Source of the DNA: Flavobacteriales bacterium
Lineage (GTDB): Bacteria > Bacteroidota > Bacteroidia > UBA10329
Length of the DNA stretch: 64,000 bases
NCBI GenBank assembly: GCA_021739695.1
Contig: JAIPBM010000004.1
Location: forward strand, 124,001-188,000
Direction: 5' to 3'
Part shown: positions 52,991 to 62,407 of the stretch, one piece after another
Numbering within the stretch: position 1 is the stretch's first letter
Layout of the letters: each line of letters begins with the position of its first letter
Position numbers and translations under genes: made by a program
The notes under the pieces: generated by a model
What the model was told of the DNA's origin: nothing
Database searches by the model: none
What the model saw: only the letters and a program-made list of their open reading frames with translations

Positions 52991-53139
52991 TGGAAGCATC
53001 TCTTTTCTGTTATCCTTCGATACAGAGATTCCTTCTTCCTCGGAATTACAAAAACCTCTGACATAGAACCGCATATTCAGGTAATTTTTTGACTGGAATA
53101 ATAAGCGCCTTTTCCAAACCCACTTGGCGTTGGCAGCTC

Positions 53140-55470
53140 TTAGTCAAACACCACTTCCATTTCTACCCTACGGTTCTTGGCACGTCCTTCTGGCGTATCG
53201 TTCGGATAGGCAGGTTTGCTTTCGCCAAACCATTCTACCACAAATTTGCTGCTTGCAACACCTTTGTTGGTCAAATAAGCGCTTACCGATTTAGAACGTT
53301 TTTCAGAAAGTTTCATGTTTGCATCATCGCTTCCCACGTTATCTGTGTGGCCAGCGATCTTCAGTTTATAGTTCTCTTTTTTCTTAAGCACTTCTGCCAA
53401 TTGGTCTAGCGAAGGGTAGGATGATGCTTTGATCACATCGCTTCCTGTTTCAAACTCAAGGTCATCAAAGGCGGTGTTCAATACTTCCTGCTCTTCTTTT
53501 TCAATTACAGGACAGCCTTTGTTTTCAACCGGGCCTGGCGTTCGCGGACACTCGTCTTCAAGGTCGATAACGCCATCTCCATCAGAATCTTGATACGGGC
53601 AGCCCTCATTGTCTGCCGGCCCAGGCACATCAGGGCAACGGTCCACGTTATCTAGCACGCCATCTCCATCTCTATCTCCCCACGGGCAACCCTTGTTTTC
53701 GGCAGGACCGGCCTCGTTCGGGCACTGATCATCATTATCCAAAATGCCATCACTGTCTCTATCTCCCCACGGGCAGCCATTATTATCTACCGGCCCGGCC
53801 ACATCAGGGCAAGCATCTATGTTGTCGGTCACGGTATCCCCATCTCTATCTCCCCACGGACAACCTTTGTTCTCTTCAGGGCCAGCAACATCTGGACACT
53901 CGTCTACATTATCTGTAATGCCATCTGCATCAATATCGCCCCAAGGACAACCACCGTTCATGCGAGGTCCGAATTCCGTTGGGCAGTTGTCAACCTGATC
54001 AGGAATGCTGTCGAAATCCGTATCTGGGCATCCTAAATAGGCTTCTAACCCAAATTGATCTGGGCAGTTATCCACTTTGTCCAGAATTCCGTCTCCATCA
54101 CGGTCGCTTTTCTTGCCCTCCTTATAGTTTACAACGAAGTTCAACCCGCTGTGGAAGTGTGCATTCTGCGTATGCTGCGGCATCATTGGCGCCAAGATGT
54201 TGTCCATGGCCAAGTACCATTGTACTGGTCCGAGCGTGAGGGCAAATCCTAGACCGAGGTTGGCAAAGTTGCGGTTGTTGTACATGTAACTTCCGCTCAG
54301 GTGGAAGATGGTTCCGAACTTATGCGTGTAGTTCAAGGCCACTGCAGGTTCAAAGTGCGTTTTGAATATCTCACCATAGAAATCAAGTCCCAAGCGGTCT
54401 TTTTCGGTGAATTTGTAAGCGCCACTTACATAGATCTGCGAGCTGAGTGTAGTGCTATATGTATTGGTCTTTTCCTGAATGTTGAACACGGATTTCAAGG
54501 TGTCGACAAACTCATTGAAGACATCTGCACTATCTGGCTGCGTGAGATACTGCGCCAGATCCAATCCTTGATAGGTGAATTGCGCATCGTTCAACTCGTA
54601 GCTCTTCACGTTGTCTTTCCAGAAGATCATTCCCAGATCATTGGCACTTGCAGCCACTTCCCACTTGTCATCGATCATATAATGTGCACCCAGATTGAAT
54701 GCAAAACCGTGGTTTCCGCTGAAGGCGATCTTTGCCGCATTTACGTTATCAATGTCGTTGAAGAAACCTGAGGTTCGAGCTGTGAAATTGGCTTTTGCGG
54801 TGATGTTGTAATTGTTCGGGTCTGTGTAAATAGATGTTCCTCTATTGTCGGTAGAAACATTCACCGTTCCGTTCAAATATTTCACGGTAATACCTACACG
54901 GAGCTTCTTATCAAGCAGCTTCCGTGCATAACTGATTCCGTATTCGGTATACACAGATGCGTCTGCATTGAGTTTAGATAGGTCGATTTCCTCACCCAAA
55001 AAAGCCCCGTTTCCTTTCCAAAGGAATTCCAATCCTTTTTTCGGAAGCGTGAAGCGCGAAGCAACTCTTAGCGAGCTGTTTACATAGATGAAGTTGTTGG
55101 CATCGGGCCCAAAGGTGAAACTGAATGAGAGCAGATCGATCTTCGCATTCATCGTCAGGTAGTTGTTCTTACCCATCTTATCCAACGCGCCTTGCAGATC
55201 AACATAAAGCGAATCGTTCGCATCTTTCTTAATAAGCTGAGAATAAGCATGACCATTGTATCCAAGGGTGATGTGATTGCTGCTAAGCGCAGGAATGCCG
55301 ATGTGCCATTTACTATCTGGGACAAACGCAGGGTTGATATACATACGCTGCGGAACGAGTGTCATTCCCTGCATGGTAAAATCGTACTGCGCCTTGGCCT
55401 GATAGGAGCCGAGCATCAACATGATGATTGCGAGAAATGAAAGGCTTTTCTTGAATAGTGGGTACGCCAT
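53140..55470 (-). CDS. DUF5723-type beta-barrel with TSP3 repeats and OmpA domain
   Basis: 776 residues. A signal peptide (about 1-27, ending AKAQ) precedes a barrel-like domain (about 30-450) beginning YDFTMQGMTLVPQRMYINPAF, as in DUF5723/PorP-like proteins. Seven thrombospondin type 3 calcium-binding repeats follow (about 455-655), for example DRDGDGILDKVDNCPD and CPWGDRDGDGVLDNVDRCPD. The OmpA-like peptidoglycan-binding domain ends the protein (LKIAGHTDNVGSDDANMKLSEKRS and AKNRRVEMEVVF). The protein probably spans the outer membrane and grips the cell wall. A large lipoprotein gene lies 23 bp upstream on the same strand and is a likely partner. Confidence 0.9.
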   Translation of the reverse strand: MAYPLFKKSLSFLAIIMLMLGSYQAKAQYDFTMQGMTLVPQRMYINPAFVPDSKWHIGIPALSSNHITLGYNGHAYSQLIKKDANDSLYVDLQGALDKMGKNNYLTMNAKIDLLSFSFTFGPDANNFIYVNSSLRVASRFTLPKKGLEFLWKGNGAFLGEEIDLSKLNADASVYTEYGISYARKLLDKKLRVGITVKYLNGTVNVSTDNRGTSIYTDPNNYNITAKANFTARTSGFFNDIDNVNAAKIAFSGNHGFAFNLGAHYMIDDKWEVAASANDLGMIFWKDNVKSYELNDAQFTYQGLDLAQYLTQPDSADVFNEFVDTLKSVFNIQEKTNTYSTTLSSQIYVSGAYKFTEKDRLGLDFYGEIFKTHFEPAVALNYTHKFGTIFHLSGSYMYNNRNFANLGLGFALTLGPVQWYLAMDNILAPMMPQHTQNAHFHSGLNFVVNYKEGKKSDRDGDGILDKVDNCPDQFGLEAYLGCPDTDFDSIPDQVDNCPTEFGPRMNGGCPWGDIDADGITDNVDECPDVAGPEENKGCPWGDRDGDTVTDNIDACPDVAGPVDNNGCPWGDRDSDGILDNDDQCPNEAGPAENKGCPWGDRDGDGVLDNVDRCPDVPGPADNEGCPYQDSDGDGVIDLEDECPRTPGPVENKGCPVIEKEEQEVLNTAFDDLEFETGSDVIKASSYPSLDQLAEVLKKKENYKLKIAGHTDNVGSDDANMKLSEKRSKSVSAYLTNKGVASSKFVVEWFGESKPAYPNDTPEGRAKNRRVEMEVVFD

Positions 55471-55493
55471 GATTGGTTGGTCTGGTCGTTGTA

Positions 55494-57149
55494 TTAAAAT
55501 TCATCAATTACCGAAGGGCTCGCCTTCAGTTTAACCCGAAGTCCGATGTGCACTTCAATGTTGTCTTCAGTGTAAAGCTTGACGTTTCTTCCAGCATCAT
55601 CTGTAGAGGTGATGTCGGCCGAAATCAACAGATACCTTGACTCAAATAAATGATCAATCCGAGCTCTGTCAAGTTCAATGTCGTTGTTTGTTTGTGTTGA
55701 TGTAATGGTTTTTCCATCTGCATTCACCGTTCCTGAACGGATGATATACGAACCGTCCGTAAGAACAGAGTCGGTAAGTGCATAGGTCGAATCTGCGAAA
55801 TACAATTTCAGCAATCCATCAACAGGGAAATGGCTTACTGTATTGATCCGCAACATGCCTTTTTCAATATTGTCTGCAAGCGTAGAAACGTCATCAAATG
55901 GCACTTCTACTGTATCGATGATGGTGAAATGGTTAGAATATCCCCAAAATGGAAGTTCAACATCTGCCACAACCTCAACCGAACTGTTCAATGTGGCAAA
56001 GTTGTATGCCGTTCCGTTGGGATTTACGGATGCTCCCACAGCATAATAGATCTTATCGTATTGATTGTTTATGACAGGTTTGATGTTGCTATTGTTTTGA
56101 GTGAAATAGTACTCGAGCTTGGTTGAGTCTCCAATCGAAGGCGCTGGAGGAATGATGAATTGACCACTTGGTATAAGGCTTGAAATGTCCAGATTCAATT
56201 GACCTGGATTGCCTGTTGCATAAAGCTCGTTGATGCTCACATTCATTTCAGCACCGATCGTGTTCTTCACTTTCAATTTAAACTTCGGATCCTCGAAATA
56301 GATTGTTCCTGTGTGATTTCCTTCCACAATATCCAAATGCACTTCTCCTGGATCTATGGCAAGGCTGAAGTTTCCGAAATAGCCATCTGCAAATGCCATT
56401 CTCAAACTCTCAAATGAATGATTGATCTGAACTTGGTTTGCAGATGTTGGTGTTGCTCCGCCACCTTGGTTCAGCGTAAGCAGATAATTGATTGGAAAGG
56501 TGTTCGGGCCGCTGCCGCTGTTAACGTCCATTTCGTAGCCCGCAAGTGGAATATTCATATCCACATTTACAGCACCGCCTTGGTAAACAATTGGGTATGA
56601 TTGCGAAAATGGCACTCCATTCAAGCGTAATTCTGGCAACGTGACGAGCAAATTACCGCTGTGTTCAAAATTGCTGGTAAAGGCGATATTCATATTTCCG
56701 CTTTGGAAAACGATCTTATCCAATTGCGAACCTCCTGGGCCTGTTAGACCCAAGGTCATGCCCGTGTTCAGCGCAGTTTGCACCGTTTGAGTAGAATTGA
56801 AGGTGTTGATTTCGGCAGCATCAAGGTTCATGGTGCTGTTCATCGTCTGAAATTGTGGCAACTGAAAAAAGTCGTTCAGCGTTTGGGAGAAAACACGTCT
56901 GCGATAGATCAACGTGATGAAATTGTCTGGGTCATATTCATAGACGTTCGTTGAATCAGACATGCTGATGATCTCCTCAGCATCCAGAACGGAATAGACA
57001 ATAGGAAATGCAATGTCCGGCTCCCATGTTACCATGTCTTCTTTCATTCTGTCAAAATCGAAGTTGTCTTTGTAGCAACCCGATAGGCTGATCAGCATTC
57101 CGGAAAAAATAAAAAGGGCGGCAATACTGCCTGAACGGTAATTTCTCAT
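55494..57149 (-). CDS. Large lipoprotein, likely partner of the TSP3/OmpA barrel
   Basis: 551 residues. A lipoprotein signal (SIAALFIFSGMLISLSGC, Cys at 25) is followed by YKDNFDFDRMKEDMVTWEPD. The rest is beta-rich with long Thr/Asn runs and no recognised domain; patterns like INYLLTLNQGGGATPTSANQVQI and VELPFWGYSNHFTIIDTVEVP suggest stacked beta domains. Start 5' of the barrel gene by 23 bp, same strand. It may sit at the cell surface or bind the barrel in the periplasm (inference). Confidence 0.75.
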   Translation of the reverse strand: MRNYRSGSIAALFIFSGMLISLSGCYKDNFDFDRMKEDMVTWEPDIAFPIVYSVLDAEEIISMSDSTNVYEYDPDNFITLIYRRRVFSQTLNDFFQLPQFQTMNSTMNLDAAEINTFNSTQTVQTALNTGMTLGLTGPGGSQLDKIVFQSGNMNIAFTSNFEHSGNLLVTLPELRLNGVPFSQSYPIVYQGGAVNVDMNIPLAGYEMDVNSGSGPNTFPINYLLTLNQGGGATPTSANQVQINHSFESLRMAFADGYFGNFSLAIDPGEVHLDIVEGNHTGTIYFEDPKFKLKVKNTIGAEMNVSINELYATGNPGQLNLDISSLIPSGQFIIPPAPSIGDSTKLEYYFTQNNSNIKPVINNQYDKIYYAVGASVNPNGTAYNFATLNSSVEVVADVELPFWGYSNHFTIIDTVEVPFDDVSTLADNIEKGMLRINTVSHFPVDGLLKLYFADSTYALTDSVLTDGSYIIRSGTVNADGKTITSTQTNNDIELDRARIDHLFESRYLLISADITSTDDAGRNVKLYTEDNIEVHIGLRVKLKASPSVIDEF

Positions 57150-57196
57150 GACGATAGAATTGTGTCGCTTAGATTGCGAAAATAGGAACTTAAAAC

Positions 57197-59923
57197 CTAG
57201 CGAAGCGTTTGGATGGACAGAGCATTGTCATTGCCAGCACTGATCACCATCATTCCCGACTCAGCATTGCTTACCGCGAATTTCGAATTACCGCTCAATG
57301 GAAATCCTTCCACCATTTGGCCTTTTGGGTTGAAAAGCACAAGCTGCTGCGGGTCTTTGTAGCAATAACCGATTCCAGCGCCTTGGTCGCCTAGGTCGAT
57401 GATGAACGGAGCTGTAGCAGTTGGGTCTATGCGCTGCTCAAATACTTTTTGCTTCTTGTAGTTGAATACGTGAAGCACATTCAAATCGGAGAAAACGAAT
57501 TCAGGTCCGCCATCTTTGTCTAGGTCGCAAACGAAAAAATAATGCTCAGGACTGTATTTGCCCAGATCCATTGGCTGCACATCTCCATCTAATGCAATGC
57601 GGTATATTTTCCCCTGCACATCTGTGATGTAAGCTCCCGTAAAGGCCACTTCGGATGACTTGAACACCTGAAGATGATTGTGCACCGATGGTTCAACTCG
57701 CTTCTCAACCTTCACTCGGTTTTTTCCTCCACGGTCCAGCAGGTGTATTTTCCCACTCGTTTCTCCAGTGATCAGGTAATCCTTGCCAGATACTAAGAGA
57801 TGCTTGAATGGTTGTACGGTCGGGTCAGTGGAACGGGTATGTTTCCAGCCACTCACAGGCTTGCCCTTGATATCGAAGTTGTAAATGTGCTTGTTCTTGC
57901 AAGCAATCAGCAAGCGGTAATCGTTGTTTTTATCGTAGTCAAAAACGGCTAGTTCGGTTTCAGCAGGAGAATCCAATTCCAAGGGAAAACCATCTACCGA
58001 ATTTCCATCTCGGTCTATCAGATGGATGAAATTCTTGGTGTTAAAGATGTACTGAAGCTTTCCGTTCTTTAAAGCATCAACTTGAACAGGTCGACTTTCG
58101 ATGGGTTCAGAAATCTCAACTTTGAAAAGTTGCTGTCCCATCATATTGAAGAGATAAAGTGCATTGGTCTCGTCCTGCACAAGAATTTCCTGTTCGCCAC
58201 TTACATGGTTGGTTACAAACACAGGCGGAATCTGTGCCTTACCACTCATTTCGGCTTCCCAAACCGATTCTTTGGTGTTCTTCCAATCTGGATTGTATTT
58301 CAGGAAAACATTGGAGTAGAACGATTTTCCAGTGGTAGATAATTGTGTTCCAACGGCTTCAAAACTGGTCGAAAGCGCTGAATTCTTATCCATGATGCTG
58401 TTAGCTTCTTTACTCAAATAGGAGTGAAGCATGCTCTTTGATCTGGAAAGTTGATGATAAGAGAATACGTTGAAGCTTGACCCTAGATTTTCAGAAAATC
58501 GTGAAAACGAAAGTTCTTTTGCCAGCGTCCTATCGGCCTGTATGTAAGTGAGGTATTGGGTCAGCGATTCTGGAGTTGAGCCGAAGACCACATGCTTATC
58601 CAAAACCATGTAAAACGGATTTTCATAACCGTCAAAAACATCACCGAACATATCTTTCAGAATTCCATTCAGCGCAAGTTGGCGTATGTCAACTCCGTTC
58701 TGATCAACGGTAACGGCTTCAATTCCATTCTTGGAACTGAGCGCTTCACCAAGGTCGCTCAGCAGTTTCGAGGCAAGGTCGGCAGATCGAGAATCGAACA
58801 CCAAGAACCGATTGGAACCAGCGACCATTGCTTGCGGCTCTAAAGCACAAAACCCGAACGAATGACCGATCCATGCAAGCAGGTTCTGTTCAATATCTAC
58901 TCCATAAAGGGTGTTTAGGCTGTCCAGTTTGCCGTCAATCGCTTTCAGTTTGCCGAAGCGGTTCAACAGCTCGCGGTAATCGCTCGAGAATGAAATCGCA
59001 TCCTCAATGCCGAAGAATAGGAATGTTGCCGTATTCGATGGCAGAATTTCGGGAAACGAAATCGTCTGTGGTTGCTGATTCAAGAAAAGACTCAGAAACT
59101 GTGGTAGAGAATCGCTCACATACGAAAAGCCGTTGAACGTAAGACCTTCAGATTTCACGTTTGCATCCAGCACGGTCCACGATGCAAAGTCAGCAATCAT
59201 CGATCGATCGCTCACTAGATCAGGTTTGAGGATTCTAGAAAGATATTCTGGAAGTTTCGCGTAGTTGATGAAAACGTTGGCCTCCACATTCTTTCCAGTG
59301 GCCTCCAGCGCGTTCGAAAATCCCAGATCCTCACGCAAGGAACGCCCATTTTCTAACTGACTGAAGGATTCTTGCAACAACTGCAGGTCAGAACTTGCAA
59401 GCACCAATCCATTCGAATTTGAACAGAAAAGCACGTCATACGGGTCTGTGAAAACGATCTTAAAAACGGACCGTTCTCCCAATTGCTGTTCTGTGATGGT
59501 GCTTGTTGATGAGAAGGCGTTTTTGAGAAGTTCCAACGCGTTTTTCGAATTCCCGTCTTTGGATTGCAAAGCGTAGAAAACCAGCAACGAATCGTTCTTA
59601 GAATGATAAGACGACCAAAGTGTGCCGCCAGCTAAAAGTGCATGAACCTCTGGATCCAGACGCAGAACCGAATCCAATCGGGAATTACGTGTGAAAAAAC
59701 CTTCAAATTGCTCGACAGAACCAAGCACCTTGGCGTAATCCTGAGATTGAAATTTCTCCCATGCAGCAGCAAGATCTGGATAACTGATCACCACCGCAGC
59801 CGAAAGCGGAATGGCATCCACAGGGTCGGAAGATGTTTCAGCCTTTTGAAGCGAATTCCAGTACAGCCATCCACCGACACCTGCAGTGCCCAGAATGATG
59901 AGTACGATGAAAAGCTTTTTCAC
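57197..59923 (-). CDS. 908-residue membrane-anchored DUF3352-like and beta-propeller protein
   Basis: An N-terminal anchor or signal (MKKLFIVLIILGTAGVGGWLYW) begins the protein. Residues about 35-560 resemble DUF3352-type proteins, with repeated alpha/beta segments (AIPLSAAVVISYPDLAAAW, GLVLASSDLQLLQESFSQLEN, NPFYMVLDKHVVFGSTPESL). Residues about 575-908 form a beta-propeller with blade-like strings (FIHLIDRDGNSVDGFPLEL, HIYNFDIKGKPVSGWKHT, IHLLDRGGKNRVKVEKRV). It faces the periplasm. Function unknown; possibly an envelope quality or stress scaffold. It lies 63 bp downstream of lolD on the same strand. Confidence 0.7.
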   Translation of the reverse strand: MKKLFIVLIILGTAGVGGWLYWNSLQKAETSSDPVDAIPLSAAVVISYPDLAAAWEKFQSQDYAKVLGSVEQFEGFFTRNSRLDSVLRLDPEVHALLAGGTLWSSYHSKNDSLLVFYALQSKDGNSKNALELLKNAFSSTSTITEQQLGERSVFKIVFTDPYDVLFCSNSNGLVLASSDLQLLQESFSQLENGRSLREDLGFSNALEATGKNVEANVFINYAKLPEYLSRILKPDLVSDRSMIADFASWTVLDANVKSEGLTFNGFSYVSDSLPQFLSLFLNQQPQTISFPEILPSNTATFLFFGIEDAISFSSDYRELLNRFGKLKAIDGKLDSLNTLYGVDIEQNLLAWIGHSFGFCALEPQAMVAGSNRFLVFDSRSADLASKLLSDLGEALSSKNGIEAVTVDQNGVDIRQLALNGILKDMFGDVFDGYENPFYMVLDKHVVFGSTPESLTQYLTYIQADRTLAKELSFSRFSENLGSSFNVFSYHQLSRSKSMLHSYLSKEANSIMDKNSALSTSFEAVGTQLSTTGKSFYSNVFLKYNPDWKNTKESVWEAEMSGKAQIPPVFVTNHVSGEQEILVQDETNALYLFNMMGQQLFKVEISEPIESRPVQVDALKNGKLQYIFNTKNFIHLIDRDGNSVDGFPLELDSPAETELAVFDYDKNNDYRLLIACKNKHIYNFDIKGKPVSGWKHTRSTDPTVQPFKHLLVSGKDYLITGETSGKIHLLDRGGKNRVKVEKRVEPSVHNHLQVFKSSEVAFTGAYITDVQGKIYRIALDGDVQPMDLGKYSPEHYFFVCDLDKDGGPEFVFSDLNVLHVFNYKKQKVFEQRIDPTATAPFIIDLGDQGAGIGYCYKDPQQLVLFNPKGQMVEGFPLSGNSKFAVSNAESGMMVISAGNDNALSIQTLR

Positions 59924-59986
59924 GGAATGGGGTTGTATGCAAAAAGGTACGCGATAAAGGCAAAGTTAGTATTTGGACCGAAGGGA

Positions 59987-60640
59987 CTAAATGATCTGTC
60001 CATCCTTCATTTCCAATTTACGGTCGGCCATATTGGCCAATTCTTCATTATGTGTTACAATCACGAAGGTCTGATTGAACTTATCACGCAGGTCAAAGAA
60101 CATCTGATGCAGTTCCTTTGCTGATTGACTGTCGAGGTTTCCGGATGGCTCATCTGCCAGAACAACCGCTGGTTGGTTGACCAATGCGCGCGCCACAGCA
60201 ACCCGTTGTTGTTCTCCACCAGAAAGCTCAGAAGGCTTGTGGTGTATACGCTCCGCCAAACCCAGAAAACCAAGAAGTTCGGTGGCTTTCATTTCAGCCT
60301 CTGCTTGGCTTTTGCCAGCAATGAAGGCTGGAATACAAACGTTTTCCAACGCAGTGAACTCTGGCAACAGATGATGGAACTGAAAGACAAAACCGATGGC
60401 GCGATTTCGGAAATCTGACAACTTCTTATCCTTCAGTTTTCCAGCCTCAATTCCTTTTATCGAAAGGGTTCCAGAATCAGGTTTGTCTAACGTGCCGATT
60501 ATATGAAGTAGCGTTGATTTTCCCGCGCCTGAAGCTCCTACAATGCTTACGATCTCACCTTCGTTTATCTGAAGACTTACGCCTTTCAGAACTTCCAGTT
60601 CGCCATATTTTTTTCGGATGTTTTCCGCGATGATCATCAC
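59987..60640 (-). CDS. lolD: ABC transporter ATPase, LolD/MacB type
   Basis: 217 residues. Walker [10 protein letters not shown] (near 36), Q-loop [16 protein letters not shown], signature [15 protein letters not shown], Walker [14 protein letters not shown] and His switch [10 protein letters not shown] are all intact. Length and the PSGNLDS motif place it with LolD/FtsE/MacB ATPases that drive lipoprotein release or substrate extraction from the inner membrane. No permease gene is next to it, so the partner is elsewhere. It lies 40 bp after the hydrolase gene on the same strand. Confidence 0.88.
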   Translation of the reverse strand: MMIIAENIRKKYGELEVLKGVSLQINEGEIVSIVGASGAGKSTLLHIIGTLDKPDSGTLSIKGIEAGKLKDKKLSDFRNRAIGFVFQFHHLLPEFTALENVCIPAFIAGKSQAEAEMKATELLGFLGLAERIHHKPSELSGGEQQRVAVARALVNQPAVVLADEPSGNLDSQSAKELHQMFFDLRDKFNQTFVIVTHNEELANMADRKLEMKDGQII

Positions 60641-60680
60641 TGCGAAGATATGCGAGATTCTTCCACGTCCTGAATCAACT

Positions 60681-61712
60681 TTAGTTGGACAAGCTTTCGT
60701 AGAACGAGACCATTTTCGATACGATCGTATCCGAGTAAACTTCGGGAATCATATGTCCCAATCCATCAACCCAAAGGGTTTCTGCATTCGGAATCAGTTC
60801 GGCTGTTTTCACCCCGTGTTCAAATGGAATGAGAGGATCTGATTTTCCGTGGATAACCAATGTTGGGGTAGAAAGACTTTTCAGTGCGTTGATGCGCGAA
60901 CCGGAGCGTTCGATGGCTGCCGATTGTTGTCTGCTCGATGATCGGTTGTAACCTTTCCGACTGCGCAGATTGTACAGCGTGGCTTGAGCGATTCGTTCAA
61001 TATCAAGGTCATATTGCTCGGATGCCGCCAAAATAGTGAGGGTTGCACAACTCATCTTCAAGGCGTCAAGCTCATTATCGCTCAAACCGTAAACCATCAT
61101 GTTAATGCCTATCTCCTTGAAACAATCCGTTTTCAGCTCTGGAAGTTCAGGATCCATGATCCACGGAGTGGACATCATTGAGGTTAGACTGATTGCTCTT
61201 TCGGGATGCTCGATGCAAAGCGTTTGCCCGATCATTCCACCCAGCGAAACGCCACAGATGTGCGCCTTTTCAATTTCAAGCGCGTCCATCACCGCCAGCA
61301 CATCATCCGACATATCGGAAAGTGAATACGGATGTTCTGGATCGAAATCATCCCAAGCCGACATGCCAACGCCTCGGTTATCCAAGCGGATTACTTGGTA
61401 GCCCTTGGCAAGAAGTCCATGGTTGAAAAACGTTGGCCAAGCCAACGCATCAGCCGCAAGTCCCATGATAAGAACAACGGTTCCTCGGATGGAATCTGAA
61501 GGCGTTTGAACATCATACCAGATTTTGGTGTCACCGTTGTGAGCGTATCCTTCAATTCCAGTATGCGGTTGAATCGGCAATTTGATCGCAGCTTCCAATC
61601 GCTGCTCTTGCTCAGGCGTGAACTTAACGGCCGAAGCGTGAACGTAAATAACCAATGCTGCAATAGCCGTGACTACAAACAGACCGAAAATGAGAATGAT
61701 TTTCTTAAACAT
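60681..61712 (-). CDS. Alpha/beta-hydrolase, membrane-anchored
   Basis: 343 residues with an N-terminal membrane segment (5-26) and periplasm-facing hydrolase. [14 protein letters not shown] carries the oxyanion strand, [12 protein letters not shown] the usual DNRG motif, [12 protein letters not shown] the nucleophile elbow (Ser near 157) and [15 protein letters not shown] plus [10 protein letters not shown] the acid and base. Similar to esterase/lipase-type hydrolases; substrate unknown. The ATG immediately follows the rnhB stop with no gap, so the two are co-translated. Confidence 0.87.
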   Translation of the reverse strand: MFKKIILIFGLFVVTAIAALVIYVHASAVKFTPEQEQRLEAAIKLPIQPHTGIEGYAHNGDTKIWYDVQTPSDSIRGTVVLIMGLAADALAWPTFFNHGLLAKGYQVIRLDNRGVGMSAWDDFDPEHPYSLSDMSDDVLAVMDALEIEKAHICGVSLGGMIGQTLCIEHPERAISLTSMMSTPWIMDPELPELKTDCFKEIGINMMVYGLSDNELDALKMSCATLTILAASEQYDLDIERIAQATLYNLRSRKGYNRSSSRQQSAAIERSGSRINALKSLSTPTLVIHGKSDPLIPFEHGVKTAELIPNAETLWVDGLGHMIPEVYSDTIVSKMVSFYESLSN

Positions 61713-62315
61713 TTAAATCTCTTTGAAGGGTAATTCGGGCTGAAGTAACTGAAAACTCATGCGGTGCCATTCAGTTGGGCCGTGCTTTCGAATGCCTAAA
61801 CGATGCTCTTTGGTCGGATAGCCTTTGTTCCGATCCCAACCAAAATGAGGATATTGAAGATGCAGTTGGCGCATGATCTCATCCCGATGCGTTTTTGCCA
61901 AGATGGAGGCAGCCGCGATGTTCTGGTATTTGCCATCGCCTTTCACAATCGTTTCGTGCGGTATCTTTTTATATGGGATGAATCGGTTCCCGTCCACAAT
62001 AATGAGTTGAGGTTTGGTTTTCAATTGATCCAATGCGCGATGCATGGCCACAAAACTCCCTTTTAGAATGTTGATCTCATCAATCTCTACGTTGGTCACA
62101 ATTCCAACCGCCCAGGCCAAGGCCTTTGCTTCAATTTCTGACCGAAGTAATTCCCTCGTTTTTTCGTTGATCTTCTTGCTGTCGTCCAATCCTTCAATCG
62201 GATTGTTTGGATCTAGAATGACGGCAGCGGCAACCACTGGTCCGGCCAAGCAACCACGTCCTGCTTCATCGCAGCCAGCTTCTAAAAGTTCAGTTTGAAA
62301 TGTGTGAATGAGCAT
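61713..62315 (-). CDS. rnhB: Ribonuclease HII
   Basis: 200 residues from the ATG at 62315; the 13-residue longer form would begin inside the upstream intergenic repeat and is rejected. The active site is visible in AGCDEAGRGCLAGPV (Asp16-Glu17), LIIVDGNRF with the third carboxylate, and AAASILAKTHRDEIM. It cuts the RNA strand of RNA-DNA hybrids and single embedded ribonucleotides. The hydrolase gene starts at the next base after the stop. Confidence 0.96.
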   Translation of the reverse strand: MLIHTFQTELLEAGCDEAGRGCLAGPVVAAAVILDPNNPIEGLDDSKKINEKTRELLRSEIEAKALAWAVGIVTNVEIDEINILKGSFVAMHRALDQLKTKPQLIIVDGNRFIPYKKIPHETIVKGDGKYQNIAAASILAKTHRDEIMRQLHLQYPHFGWDRNKGYPTKEHRLGIRKHGPTEWHRMSFQLLQPELPFKEI

Positions 62316-62320
62316 TGTTT

Positions 62321-62407
62321 GACCGCTAAGACGCAAAGGTTGCGCAAAGGACACAAAGAAATCAAAGAAAACTTCGCGCTCTTTGCGAAGTCTCAGCGCC
62401 TTTGCGG
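62321..62407. repeat. Intergenic repeat of the CCGC..GCAAAGG type between kynU and rnhB
   Basis: The gap is almost wholly filled by a sequence built from GCAAAGG/CCTTTGCG words. Its outer ends (accgctaagacgcaaagg and cctttgcggtt) are imperfect inverted copies, and ACTTCGC-GCTCTTT-GCGAAGT (62371-62391) is a perfect 7-bp hairpin. Similar word-repeat spacers are frequent in Bacteroidota and other genomes (recalled, not checked). Confidence 0.6.
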
